Shown in pieces: positions 12,001-22,422 of a DNA stretch of 64,000 nucleotides. The stretch covers positions 6,611,920 through 6,675,919 of the forward strand of contig CM034241.1 in assembly GCA_019916065.1 (NCBI GenBank), read 5' to 3'. A program made the translations under genes and the position numbers. The notes beneath the pieces were generated by a model. That model ran no database searches. It was given only the letters and a program-made list of their open reading frames with translations, and was not told the DNA's origin. The stretch is from Vitellaria paradoxa (taxonomy: Eukaryota > Streptophyta > Magnoliopsida > Ericales > Sapotaceae). Each line of letters begins with the position of its first letter. Position 1 is the stretch's first letter.

Positions 12001-13710
12001 GAAGTTACTGACAATTGATGCAGAAACATAGAACTTTCGCATAAATATTAATCACAACCAAAAGTTACTAACAGTTGATGTAAAAAACATGTAATTCACC
12101 ATACCATTATCAAAAAATCAGTATAGCAACAAAAAATATGTCACAAAAAATAGGGTCAGTAGACGATTAACTTTGGGCCTCATCATAAGCATTAAAAAAA
12201 ACATCAACTTAATAAGAGGAATGATTTAAAAAGACATAAACTTAATAGAAGAATGATAATACCTCTGCCAACATGTGGTCAGCTTCATCAAAAACAAGAA
12301 TCTTCAAAAAGCTCATGCTCAATTTCTTTGCTGTTACCCATTTATTGATTGTACCAGGAGTGCCAATCACTACTTGTGCTGTCACTGGTGCTCGCTTCGC
12401 AATTGGCATGTAGTTGGAGCTATCCATTGGTATAGCACATTCAGAAGTAATTCCTGTATACTTTCCCATCTTTAAAAGAACTTCCCTGTTCTGCACACCA
12501 ATCAATCCACTGCTAATAGTTAAATCCTAAACTCGCAAACACGTCAAAAACAAAGCCTAATGAAATGTGTAAACACTATCCTTATAACCAATGATGAGAT
12601 CATAAAAAAAAAGTAAAAAGTCAACCTAACCAGAGTAAACCCCATCAACGAGACATGAGACTCACAAACAACCTACAGAAGCACATACGCCGTACCATTA
12701 TTTAATCTAAGCACAGAAACTTTTATAAAAATAAAATCAGCAATATATGCACATATGAATGCCCAGTGACAATCCCTTGCCGGAAATTAGGAAATAAGAA
12801 AATCCATCATATATAAACAATGAATCTACCAATACCCATCCCTAGCCGGAAAGATAAACCTTAAACTTACAAACACTGATAAAGCATCAGGCACCATCAC
12901 TAATTCAGGCATTTTTTCAATTAAACTTCCAAAATCAAAGAGAAGAAAATATATTCACTCGAGAGAACTAAATTTATCCACGCAAGATAAATATGATTAT
13001 AACTCCTCCCCTTTCCCAATCCAGTTCATATGCACTTCAAACACGCGGAGATACAGTATCATCAATAGACAAAGACATTATTATGCATAGATTCGCATAT
13101 GTAGAGAACCTGGATCGCCAACTCTCGAGTAGGGCAGATGCAGAGCGCCTGAGGAGCACTGATCTTGGGATCAACGCGACTCAACATGCCGAGAACGAAA
13201 CAAGTGGTCTTGCCAGAACCATTGTGTGCCTGAGCGATCAAGTGCTTGTGAGGAGGGGTCAGAATCATGGGCAAACTGACGGCTTGGATCTTACTCGGCC
13301 TCTCAAACTTCATCTCCACATATAAACCCTTCAACAAGTCCGGCGACAAATTCAAATCCTCGAACGTCTTCGCAGACGCATACAATGTATCGCCCGCTGT
13401 AACCTGGAAACGGAGTAAAACCCGATAAACATGAAATCAAAAACCTAGAACGGGAAATCAAGATATATGTGTGTGTAGCGTGTGAGAGAGACAATACGGC
13501 TTTGATGCTGCTGTCTTCAGGGTCATCGAGGAACTTGTGGACCGGTTTCTGCTCGTCAATGGCGAGAGAGTCCAATTTGAGGTCGGAGGTCGACGGGGCG
13601 TCCGATTCTTCGGAGGCTTCTTCGGCCAAATCGCCCCAGGAGGGTTTGACTGCCGGAGATTTGATTTCCGACCCCTGTGCGGTGAGGGTGGTGCCATCCT
13701 TGTCCGCCAT
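1..13710 (-). CDS. LOS4: DEAD-box ATP-dependent RNA helicase, LOS4/RH38 (Dbp5-type), 3' part outside window
   Basis: Five exons are visible on the minus strand: 13710-13498 (ATG at 13710), 13403-13110, 12490-12263, 3172-3107 and 332 to beyond position 1. All junctions are GT-AG and keep one frame, giving about 377 residues of a family that is usually near 500. Exon 1 encodes an acidic N-terminus ([12 protein letters not shown]). Exon 2 has the Q-motif region ([13 protein letters not shown]), motif [11 protein letters not shown] and motif Ia PTRELA. Exon 3 has TPGT (Ib) and FDEADHM (II). Exon 5 has SAT (III) and TIIFVRT (IV). The variant motif I and the FEDLNLSP start are typical of plant LOS4 proteins, which are nuclear-pore-associated helicases needed for mRNA export and temperature responses. 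Motifs V and VI lie off the left edge. Intron 3 is about 9.1 kb and intron 4 about 2.8 kb, both filled with mobile DNA. The visible exons look functional. Confidence 0.93.
333..3106 (-). other. Helicase intron 4
   Basis: A 2.8-kb intron between the exon ending at 3107 and the exon starting at 332. Apart from the TRIM-like array at 1862-2795 it is AT-rich non-coding DNA. I see no gene in 333-1860 or 2796-3106; short open frames there have no recognisable product. Confidence 0.8.
1862..2795 (+). mobile_element. Tandem TRIM-like LTR element (three LTR copies)
   Basis: Three LTR-like blocks of about 170 bp (about 1982-2154, 2305-2474, 2624-2795) start with a TCCCACAT word, contain a TATATGAG-like TATA region and end in GTTGTTA(C)A. 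The first two are followed by a primer-binding-site-like word: TGGCATCAGAGCC at 2157 and a decayed TGGTATTAGAACT at 2477. Between them lie about 150-bp purine-rich internal blocks with no coding capacity, and a further internal block precedes the first LTR. The period is about 320 bp. Short LTRs, an initiator-Met-tRNA-type primer site and no genes define TRIM elements (terminal-repeat retrotransposons in miniature); LTR-internal-LTR-internal-LTR arrays arise by recombination between LTRs. The element is inside helicase intron 4. Family not assigned. Confidence 0.65.
4084..4447. repeat. Putative MITE with imperfect inverted ends
   Basis: The left end reads GGGGCCATTTGAAACTCC and the right end reads CACTCCAAAGAGCCTC, roughly the reverse complement. 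The interior is AT-rich with many AACTTTT/AAAGTT words. Small size and no coding sequence fit a MITE, but no target duplication was identified. Confidence 0.35.
4605..5625 (+). mobile_element. RTE-type LINE endonuclease fragment, split by a solo LTR
   Basis: Translation of 4608-4835 gives a decayed APE-type endonuclease start with ITCLQETKW, then [19 protein letters not shown]. After the solo LTR (4836-5424) the frame resumes with NIISVYAPS, and further on [10 protein letters not shown] matches the later endonuclease motif. Stops interrupt it throughout. These motifs are typical of plant RTE-clade LINEs. No reverse transcriptase follows on this strand, so this is a dead fragment inside helicase intron 3. 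Confidence 0.65.
4836..5424 (-). mobile_element. Solo LTR of an LTR retrotransposon (589 bp)
   Basis: The block starts TGTGAGGGG and ends GGTACCTACA, so it has TG...CA ends, and it is flanked by the 5-bp duplication ATATT (4831-4835 and 5425-5429). Removing it and one ATATT rejoins the LINE endonuclease frame (ETINI to NIISVYAP), which independently supports the boundaries. On the minus strand a TATA-like word (CTATATAAACCC) precedes a pyrimidine-rich leader, so the LTR probably reads leftwards. No internal region or second LTR is present. Superfamily unknown. Confidence 0.75.
5785..7280. repeat. Foldback-type element with about 450-bp inverted arms
   Basis: The left arm (about 5790-6235) and the right arm (about 6812-7272) are diverged reverse complements. 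Matching landmarks are TTTTGAGACATATTCTC at the outer left against GAGAATATGTCTCAAAA at the outer right, CTTTGCTATGCC against GGCATAGCAAAG, and CCCATTTATATGA against TCATATAAATGGG at the inner edges. The 575-bp centre has no recognisable gene but includes a segment repeated at about 8902-9231. Open frames in the arms come from the repeat and are not genes. Superfamily unclear. Confidence 0.7.
6386..6735 (+). repeat. Direct repeat copy A (matches about 8902-9231)
   Basis: This segment shares landmarks with 8902-9231 in the same order: GACAAACAC, TATGGCTA, GATTGTTCCA, GCATTAATGTAGAGTA, CATTTTTTTAATTTGGTG and GTGTCCTCCT. It sits in the centre of the foldback element. No coding sequence recognised. 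Confidence 0.6.
7613..7980. mobile_element. Tourist-like (PIF/Harbinger-type) MITE, 368 bp
   Basis: The ends are perfect 11-bp inverted repeats, GAGCAAGTGCA and TGCACTTGCTC, and the element is flanked by TTA on both sides (7610-7612 and 7981-7983). A 3-bp TTA/TAA duplication and small non-coding size are characteristic of PIF/Harbinger-derived MITEs. The open frame at 7656-7856 is not supported as a gene. Confidence 0.65.
8902..9231 (+). repeat. Direct repeat copy B (matches 6386-6735)
   Basis: Second copy of the foldback-centre segment, in the same orientation about 2.5 kb downstream and without the flanking inverted arms. Either a larger element was duplicated and later lost its arms here, or this is an independent relative. 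Confidence 0.6.
9262..9470 (+). mobile_element. RTE-type LINE 3' coding fragment
   Basis: Translation gives [16 protein letters not shown] and then, after a frame change, [14 protein letters not shown]. These correspond to the C-terminal tail of plant RTE reverse transcriptase proteins (APIEEKL...RWFGHV and downstream). It is short and frame-broken, in the opposite orientation to the LINE at 10049-10931. Confidence 0.5.
10049..10931 (-). mobile_element. 5'-truncated RTE-type LINE, reverse transcriptase C-terminal half
   Basis: On the minus strand the reading starts inside the reverse transcriptase at [17 protein letters not shown], followed by the catalytic [12 protein letters not shown] motif, [41 protein letters not shown] and [18 protein letters not shown]. 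This series is diagnostic of plant RTE-clade LINEs. Frame breaks lie near 10640-10710 and 10240-10340. The 3' end carries a short (TTTGG)n tail (CCAAA repeats on plus, 10051-10073). Abrupt loss upstream of the LFALVMDE block is normal 5' truncation from incomplete reverse transcription. Confidence 0.85.
10940..11660. repeat. LTR-like stretch with recurring GGTGTCAACACC-type words
   Basis: At least six near-palindromic words of the form GRTGTCARCACC lie across 11003-11564 (for example GGTGTCAGCACC, GGTGTCAATACC, GATGTCAACACC). The stretch resembles a decayed Copia-type LTR, but no TG/CA ends or target duplication were found, so the assignment is tentative. Confidence 0.3.
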
Positions 13711-14808
13711 GGGAAGCGAAGAGAAAGAGAGTAAAAGCAGTGAGTTTTTGACCCAGTTGATACCTGAAGAGGTGCAAGCATAGAACTATTTTTCTGTATT
13801 GCTCCGTTTGACAAGTGAGGGGACCTGACACTAGCTTATTGCCAAGCTGTTGTTTTTTTTTTTTTTTTTTGGTTTAATTTACATTCATCTGTTTATATTT
13901 TTTATATTCTGTTTTTATGACACTATATTTAGAAATATAATTTTACGTACAATTATTTATTTTTATTTCATAAAATATTTAATTTTATTAATTTTTAAAA
14001 ATTAATGAGTTTAATAAAAATTAAATTATTTATTAAAAATCATTTAATTCAATAAATAAAGTATATTATATTATAGTTTAATTATATTATTTATTAAAAA
14101 TAATTGAATAAAATATAATTATTATCATTTAATTTAGTAAATATAAATATTAATTATAATTTAACTATAGTTTTAAAAACATTTGAATAAAATATATTTT
14201 ATAATAATTTAAAATTTTAGTTATGATATTTATTAAAATAATTTAATAAAACATATTTTATATTAATTAAATTAAATTAATTATTAAATTAAATTAATGT
14301 TATTATTTATTAAAAATAATTTAATAACGTATCTTTTATATTAATTAAATTAATTTAAACTAATTCAATTATTTATGAAAAATAAATTAATAAAATATAT
14401 TACATATTAATTTAGATAATTAATTTAATTTAATTATATTATTTAGTAAAAATAATTTTAATTTAATAAAATATTTTCAATAAAATAATTTTTTAATATG
14501 ATGTAACAAAAATAGACAAAATGTTAACATTGACATAATATTAGAAACAAAAAAAACAATGTTAAAACATTTTTTATTTACATTTTTTATCTAAAATTTT
14601 ATTTTTTTAAAAAATAAAAACATAAATAAATTGAGCAAACATGTTTTTATTCTCAATTTATAAAATTTTAAAAATATTAACGAAAAAAGGAAAAAAAAAA
14701 CGTTGTCAAATCCATACCACTGCCGTTAGCACCGGGATATTAGTTTTTGGGTCATTGTATTAAAACTTAATGATCACAATATATTTATATATGTATTTTA
14801 ATTAAAAA

Positions 14809-16392
14809 TATATGAATATATGAGTCCGTAAAATTCAACGCTTCAAAAAATATCAATCCTCCAAAATTCCCCTTTGATGAGTATTTTTATTTATGTTTAT
14901 AATTTTTTAAAATTCAATAAAAATTTATTAAATCTATTTTTATTTAAAAATTAAAATTAAAGTAAAAAATTAAATAACACAAATGAAATGGTAAACAAAT
15001 TTGAGTGTTAATAACTCTAATATATTAATAATAGAGTATTTGAAACTCTATATCTTTACAACTTTTAAAAACTTTTACACGGCATAATTTATGAAAATAA
15101 CTTTTATAAATTTATACTAATTTGTATAAGTTTAAATACACTATAAATAATGTTTAGTTGGAGGTTTTGTTTAACAAAATTCATCAACTTTTTTTAATTT
15201 CTTTCAATTAAATTTTACCATATATTATTTTATATTAATTTTTTATACTTTTCTTACACACACATATAGGTCCTCGTTTGGAGTAAGAAAAAATAGGATA
15301 AATTGAGATAAATGTAGTTTGAGTTTGATTTTAGCGCCTTTTTTTTATGAAAAGTAACAAATCGTGGGAATGATTTTCCAAATCCGTTCCCATAGATTCA
15401 AAAAAATTTACAAAAAATAGTGATAATGGTACTCGTTTGAAAATTTCGACACGAATAATATGATTGTATAAAAATTTACACATTTTAACCTACTTTTAGA
15501 TTTTTTTTTTTTTAACGAAATATTAGAATTTTTTAAAATTAGTAATGATGAAAAAATTAAATGTAAAGAGATTGTTGAAGATTTATAAAGATTTATAGAA
15601 AATTATAGTATGCCAAACCGGCATATAGTTTTACCATCCAAGCGCTACCTTAATAGTGATTTGCTATACTCGCGAAACAGCAGAGAGCCAAATCCAAAAC
15701 AAAATTCTCTCCTAACCGTTGGGCCAAGTCGTGCGTGCGGAGTACGCACTCGTCGCACCATTAACATCTGAATATATGAGTACCGTTAAATTTAACGGTT
15801 CAAAAATATCAATCCTTCAAAATTCTCTTTTGATATGAGTTTTTTTTAATTAATGTTTATAATTTTTAAAATTTTAATAATAAAATATATTTATTTAATC
15901 TATTTTTATTTAAAAATAAAATTTTAAACAAAAAATAAATAACACAAATGAAATAGTAAACAAATTTGAGTGTTTATAACTTTAATTTATTAATATTAGA
16001 ATGTGTAGAGCTCAATATATCTCTACAAACTTGTACAAATTTCTATAAAATCTAAATTTTTTACCGGCAACATGCTACTACAACTTTTATAAATTTATAA
16101 TAATTTATGCAACTCAAAACGCACTATAAATAATGTTTAATTGGAGGTATTTAATTTAACAAAATTCATTAATTTTTTTAATTTTTTAATTAAATTTTAT
16201 TATTATTATTTTTCCATCAACTTTTATACTTTATATTATATAATATATATTTACCATCCGAACATTACCTAAACAATGATTTGCTTTGCTTTACGAAATG
16301 GAAGACAGCCAAATCCAAAACAAAATTCTCTCCTAACCGTTAGGCCAAGTCATGCGTGTGGACTACGCACTCCATAGTCTTACATTAACATA
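14809..16392. repeat. Tandem segmental duplication (two diverged copies)
   Basis: Copy 1 (about 14809-15768) and copy 2 (about 15769-16392) share an ordered series of landmarks: ATATATGAGT, AAATATCAATCC, AACACAAATGAAAT, GGTAAACAAATTTGAGTGT-type, CACTATAAATAATGTTTA, CCAAATCCAAAACAAAATTC and CTCTCCTAACCGTT. Copy 1 is longer mainly because of the MITE at 15269-15621, which is absent from copy 2. No gene is visible in either copy. Confidence 0.65.
15269..15621 (-). mobile_element. MITE inserted in copy 1 of the tandem duplication
   Basis: The element starts GGTCCTCGTTTGG, ends CCAAACCGG and is flanked by CATATA on both sides (15263-15268 and 15622-15627). The corresponding position in copy 2 lacks it, which gives an internal empty-site comparison. 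The interior shares words with the copies at 21552-22060 and 50226-51192 in reverse orientation, including TTTTAGCGCC against GGCGCCAAAA. Confidence 0.6.
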
Positions 16393-16744
16393 AGACGAAA
16401 CCAAAAATAGTATTTTTTTTTTTTTTAAGAGTCCTTTTGGAAAGAAAAGAGTTAATTGGTTTAGGACTAATTGACTTATTTTTTATTTGTAAAATGATCA
16501 AATTTATTCTCTTACATTTTAATTATTTTTTAAACTTTGGATGACAAAAATATCAAATTAACCAAAACTAAAAAGTTATCTAAAAAAAGTCACATATTTT
16601 CTTTTCCTAAATACAAAAATAGATGGCTTATTTTGTCTAACTAGTAATAGTTGGGTTTTTTTAGCTAACTAAGCCAGCTATTTTCCTTTTCAAACCAAGT
16701 CTTATTGTCAAATTGAAATAAATGCAAATAGACACCTATACATC

Positions 16745-16905
16745 TCTTGGGGTTGTTTGGGGTGAAAAAAGGATAAAGTGAAATCATTTGTAAGTTCGTA
16801 ATTCATATATTGAAATAAAAAGTGAATAATTTTTAAAATTTTTAAAAATTTTTTAAATTTTTAAAAATTTTTTAGCGTTTTATATCGTGCCAAACGTACT
16901 CTAGT
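16745..16905. repeat. Short MITE of the 'TTTGGAGTGATAAAA' family
   Basis: The left end GGGGTTGTTTGGGGTG and the right end GTGCCAAACGTAC are approximate inverted repeats. The interior contains GTTCGTAATTCATA, related to the ACGAATTACGAA word seen in other copies. Non-coding. Confidence 0.4.
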
Positions 16906-17121
16906 TTAGGGTTAAAATAACCCGTAGTGAAAAAAAAAAAGGAAAAAAATCATATTGAATTTGAATTGGGGTAAAAAAATTGAATGTAAAAAGAATGTAG
17001 GGTAATTTTATAGTAATAATTATTAAGAATAGTAATGTATTGTCTTTAACTACGTTTAAATAAAATGTATGACATTTGGTATGTAATGATTATATTAATT
17101 TATAGTGAATATAATAATCAG

Positions 17122-17282
17122 GCACCGTTTTGGAGCTCTAAAAATTTTAAAAAAATTCTATAAATTTTTATAATTTTTTGTCACATCAACTTTTTCTTTC
17201 ACTGCACGTATTACGAATTCACAACTTTTATCACTTTATCTCATTTTTTTCACTTTTTATCACTCCAAATACACACTTATTC
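17122..17282. repeat. Short MITE of the 'TTTGGAGTGATAAAA' family
   Basis: It starts GGCACCGTTTTGGAGC and ends TTTTTATCACTCCAAATAC, an approximate inverted pair, with ACGTATTACGAATTC inside. Same family as 44610-44872 and 61473-61618. Confidence 0.45.
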
Positions 17283-20200
17283 GTATACATATATTGTTTT
17301 AGTCTGCGAATATTAATTAACATCTATTAAAATTTATAATAATTATGTTCAAAAAAATTGTTGACTTGAACCTTACGTAATTTGTGATAAATATTAATGA
17401 AAGTTTCAAGATTATGTTCCAAAAAAAATTATAATAATAAACTTAATATTACTTTAATAAAATATTATTACTTATTTTAATAATAAATCATTATCTATTT
17501 TAATAATAAGTTACCTCTTTGATAGTAATTAATTTATCTTTAATTAAAATTTAATAATAAATAATTTTGATAGTAAACTATTACTCATCTTAATAGTACA
17601 TCATTATTTTAAAATTAATTATTTTATTTAAAATATTTATTTTTATTAATAAATCAATTTAATAATTGTTATGTACACTAATAATAAATTATATTCAATA
17701 GTAAATAATTTAATTTTAGTAAATTATTAATTTATTTTAATAAATTATATTAATAAAATATATAATTTAATAATAATTGTTATTTATAAGAAATTATATT
17801 ATAAAATTATTATCAACTGACAAATAATTAATGATATAATCTTAATAAAATTATAAATAATTATTAATTTAATCCTTAAATAATTTTTAATATAAATTAT
17901 TACTTTAATATTAGTTATAATTTTAATCAATTAAACCATTTGCTTGTATTGCTCAATTACCTCACTCTCAAATGTAAATTCAAATGTCAATTCAGATTTA
18001 AAAAGTGATAGTAAGGAAAAATTAAGTGAACTTCTCCAAGTGCAAAGGGTAGTGTAGTGTAGTGTAGTGTAGTAACTATTAAAAAAAAAGTGCAAAGTGT
18101 AGTTGAAGTACAATAAACTTGTGTATACTAGGTCGATTTCCATAGGGATCTAAGGAACAAAAAGTTGCTGATTTTAATGGATTAAAAGTGACAAAAAACA
18201 TGGCTCACAGGAATGTAAACGAAAACAAAATTGGAATTTGAAATGTAATGGTTTTTGAAATGATTTTTTTGAAGTAAAAGTTAAATTGAACTATAAATCT
18301 GATGTCAAAGAGTTAGGCAAGACAAGTTCAATGCTAATCCAAATCAATCTCAAGATGTAAAGAGTTTGTAGATTACCAATTCGATTTGTTTTGATTTCAA
18401 GAAATTAATTTCAATTGAAACATACTATGGATCAAATGATTAATGTGCATAACATATCTTAAGAACAATAGGAGTTATAGGTCTAATAACCTACATACAA
18501 GATTATCACGAGGGTTCTAAGTTAAGTAACACCTATGAACTTATCGAGAAGATATACAATCAGTATTAATTGAGTCTTGAATCAATGATTCCTAAAGTAT
18601 TCAGATGCAAATTAAATTGGTAATTAAAGAACTTAAAGTGAAACTATGAAGCTTGACATATTGAGATTCATTGGAAGGGACATTTCCCTTGCCTTGCCCT
18701 AAGAAATACTTAGCCGCTCATATTCAAAAAATTAGAAACAAAAATAGAAAGCTAAAATTGAAACATTGCAAATCTGGAATTGAGATTAATTTGCAATTGA
18801 AAGCTAATTACAGTAATTAAAATTGGAATTGAAGTTGAAGACTCAAAACCTATGTTACAGTAGAATTAGAAAACAGAGCTCTCTCTCTCTCTCTCTCACT
18901 ATATCTATACATCTATCTACAGAACTATATTCCTCCACCGAATTGCATAATTTATTGACCACCCTTCCTCATGAAATTCTCCCGTGTGTATTCGTGTGGG
19001 ATGTGTGATGTCCACTCTCTCTCTCTCTCTACTAATTATTCTTGAAATTTTCACATTCTGTTATGTGATTCATCACCTAATTACAGATTTACCATTCATT
19101 GATTTCAGGATCTCTGTCACATAGAGAGGTTGAAGTCACATGGAAGTTGTTACTGAGATATATAACTCTAATTCGAATATGCACCTCCCTCTAGAATGTA
19201 ATTTACTCACAATAATATTTGAATATGCTAATTCACATATCTGAATATAGTTCCCTGCTTCTAGAACTCTAAACTGAAGATTTTGACCCTTTTGTGTTGA
19301 ATACAAGTGAAATTTCTTCATCCTCTTGAATGGCATCGATCAATTTATATATTGCACTTTGATATATTCAGTGCTTTCATGTCTTTTCTTTGTATCCTCA
19401 AAATAGCTCAGATTTATTTCTTTTGTGTATAAAATCAACACATGTATCAAAATTGAGTAGTAGGAATGGATTCTACACAAAATACAAATTTTATATCATT
19501 TATGTACTAAGTAAATGTGTAATTAAATAGATGATGTGTAACAATTGAAGTCCAATCACCATTGAAAAGTAAATTATTATTTAATAAAAATGATTCCAAT
19601 TTAATAAAACAAATAATTTTAATTGTATTTAATTTTAATTTAAATAATTAATTATTAATTATTATATAATTTAATAAAAGACAAATAAAAATATTACTTA
19701 AATTTACTAAAATAAATTAATATTTTATAATATCATTATCAGTTAATTTTTCATAAAAGTAAAGAGGTAAATGTTAGCTTAGTAACACTTATCTTTTTTA
19801 CTTTAAACTCGTGAAAAAAGAGGGTTAACAGTTATTCTTGTGATTTTTCATCTCCTTTACTCTTACGCCAAACTCATTAACGGTGAGAAAATATCGATTA
19901 ATAAATTGAAATTTCAAGCTCAACAATTCAATTTATTTGATTAATTCGGCTGATGGATTTTAATATTATGTAAATTTCAATTTTAAATTTTAGTTGAGCG
20001 TCTTAAAAATAAAACCAAATTTATCGAATTAATATATACATTTTACAATATAAGTATATTAATTGTATATATTAAATATTAATATTATATATTTACATTC
20101 AATAATATAAATATACTATATAATATACAAAAATGACCGAATTTGAACCAAATAATTTGGCATATTTATTTATTATTTGATTTTTATTTTATTTTATAAA

Positions 20201-20829
20201 AATCAAAATTGTTCTGACCCAATTTGCTACATTCTAAAGCTAAACTGATCAATATTTACCTACTTATCATGAATATTTTTAATTTTTAATAAAATTTAAA
20301 ATATATTTAAAATTTGTATTATCTATTTTTAATTAATTCTTAAAGAAATTTAATCAAGTTAAATTTGAGTATTTTAGTTTTTTTTTTTTGTAGAATTTTA
20401 AAGAGTATGAAACATTACATTCAAATAAGTCAAGTCTAAGTTATTTATTAAGTTTCAAAGCATACATTAAACCTAATTTATTTATATTTTTAATATGCAG
20501 AGCAGGAATAAGGTTCACCTCTTCTGTATTGAAGTGCATCAACTTTTGAAATACTGATTTCATATAAATAATTTAACACCGAATCATTTAAATTTATCAA
20601 AATAAATATTTTTTTTTAGTTTTATTTATGTTTTGAAACCTTCTCCAATACTTTGTATCAAACACTTTACTTATTTGAAGGAAATATTTTGAATGATAAA
20701 TTAGGTTTGTATTCCTTCAATATTGATTAATTACAAATAATTTTAAATTACATTCACATCCCTTATTTAAAAGATAGTCACAATTATTTTTTTTTGGTTG
20801 ATATAATTGTCAAACTTAAATAGAAAGAA

Positions 20830-21160
20830 AGTGTTCTAAGTTACAATTTTTAGTAATTTTTTGACATTTTCTACCAAAAAGTGCTAGTTATAATTTTTAG
20901 TATATTTAGTGAAACAAGTAGCGATTTTTAGTAATTTTTAGCAACTTTTTATAATTTTTGGGTGTTTGATAAAATTTTTGGTTAATTTTTGACAATTTTT
21001 AATAACTTTTAACAAAATTTGGTAACTTTTAGTAACTTTTGAGTTGAGAAGTTATTATAACATAGGAGAAAAGTGACAAAAGTTAGTGCTTTACCAAATG
21101 CTCAAAAATCAAAAGTTGGTATTTTTTGATAAAAATTTCGCTACCAAACGCCCCCAAAGT
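20830..21160. repeat. AT-rich repeat with AGTAACTTTT words, possible MITE
   Basis: The words TTTTTAGTAA, TAGTAACTTTT and their reverse complements recur, and the right edge reads CGCTACCAAACGCCCCC, a common plant MITE terminus. The left terminus is not clear. Confidence 0.3.
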
Positions 21161-21551
21161 ATTGTAGTCACATGAGAAAACTATATGAGATATATAACTT
21201 TTTTACCCCTTTAAACTATATAAAATGCCTAAGACGTCAATAAAATATTCAAAAGTAAAAAAAAAAAAAAGTGTAAAGGAATAATTTATAATATTTTATT
21301 TTTAGACAGTAATTTTAGTTATGGAGATGAAACTAAGCTATAATATAAGTAAATAAAATCTCTTAAATTTCAAATAATTTGACATTTTATCTGGTTTAAA
21401 AAAATAAAAAATATTCATACAATATTTCACATTTACTTAATCATTTTTTAACTATTGTAACGAGATGAGAGAGCAATTTAATTGTGACAGATATTTTTAA
21501 ATAAAAAGTGAAAGTATAAATTTTAAATATGAAAAAAAAGTTACTTGTAAG

Positions 21552-22060
21552 GCATCGTTTGGAGTGCTATAAAACTCTAAAAATTTTATAAAACTCCAAC
21601 AACCTCTATAACTCATTAAAATTCTCTATCACATTTTACTTTTTCGGCTTTTATTAATTTAAAAAATTTTAATATTTCGCTAAAAAAATAAAAAATTCAA
21701 AACGAGATTAATCGAGTGTAAATTTTTTTTTTCATAATCATATTTTCACGTCGAAAGCTTTCAAATGAGTACCATTATCGCTATTTATCTCTATTTTTTT
21801 AAATTCATTAGAACGGATTTGGATAAACCGTTCTAATAGTTTACTGGTATAAAATCCGTTAAAACGGATTTGGTATTGTCCAGAGAGAGAAGAAACATTT
21901 TTTGATTCTGTTAGAATGATTTGAAAAATCATTCTAACGATTTTTGGTACTGTTTATCTCTAAAAAAATACGATTTAAAAAAATATCAATACCCTTCTTT
22001 ACTTCAAATCATATTTTTTTTATTTTTTTTTATTTTTTATCACTCTAAATGCAGTTTAGG
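21552..22060 (+). repeat. Long MITE copy upstream of the protease gene
   Basis: It starts GGCATCGTTTGGAGTG and ends TCACTCTAAATGCAGTTTAGG. Interior words GCTAAAAAAATAAAAAA and CGAAAGCTTTCAAA are shared with the copy at 50226-51192. The interior also carries several small palindromes built on GTTAGAACGG / CCGTTCTAA. It ends about 360 bp before the protease start codon and could lie in the promoter region. Confidence 0.55.
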
Positions 22061-22075
22061 TGGATGTTACCTTTG

Positions 22076-22139
22076 AAAAAAAAAAAAAAGAAAGAAAGAA
22101 AGAAGAAGAAGAAGGAGGGGAGGAGGAGGAGGAGGAGGT
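22076..22139 (+). repeat. Purine-only tract upstream of the protease gene
   Basis: An unbroken run of A and G changing from A-runs through GAAA, GAA and GGA triplets, about 285 bp before the ATG. Long purine/pyrimidine tracts are common in plant promoters and can form unusual helices; no specific role is shown. Confidence 0.7.
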
Positions 22140-22422
22140 AAATGTTAAAAGGAGATTACCGTAATTTCTCAAATTGGATAGTATAAAAAAAAGGGGGCCT
22201 CTGATATCAGCTTCTTGTCCTGTGTACATGTACAGTCAGTACCTATCTTTCTCTCTCTAAAAGTAATGCAGAAAAGCAGAGGGCCTCCACCTTACCTCTC
22301 ATCCTTCTTTCTTTCGCTTCCATTATTATATAATTATTCTATTATACATATATACTTATACAAAGTGGCGGAGTGAGTGACAGAGAGAGCGGGGGAGGGT
22401 GGAATTCGGGGGTGGAGCAGGA

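Larger units (their letters stand above)
3173..12262 (-). other. Helicase intron 3, about 9.1 kb of nested repeats
   Basis: This interval separates the exon ending in DEADHMLAE from the exon starting SGFKDDS, both in phase 0. It holds two RTE LINE fragments in plus orientation and one in minus, a solo LTR, a foldback element, MITEs and an LTR-like stretch, annotated separately. In 3173-4083, 7281-7609, 7984-8900, 9471-10040 and 11661-12262 I see only AT-rich sequence and short unrecognised open frames. Confidence 0.8.
13711..22422. other. AT-rich intergenic region between divergent helicase and protease genes
   Basis: The helicase and protease start codons face away from each other across 8.7 kb. 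Most of it is extremely AT-rich with no coding signal. It includes the 14.8-16.4 kb tandem duplication, MITEs near 15.3, 16.7, 17.1 and 21.6 kb, a stretch at 18.1-18.7 kb that resembles a retrotransposon leader or LTR but could not be classified, short GTGTA repeats near 18047-18073, and inverted-repeat-like AGTAACTTTT words at 20.83-21.16 kb. The helicase and protease promoters must lie at its two ends; I could not define core elements with confidence. Confidence 0.75.

Noticed and set aside
13458..13831. Overlapping open frames on both strands at helicase exon 1
   Set aside because: They are shadows of the exon; only the frame from 13710 continues across the splice site into the helicase domain.
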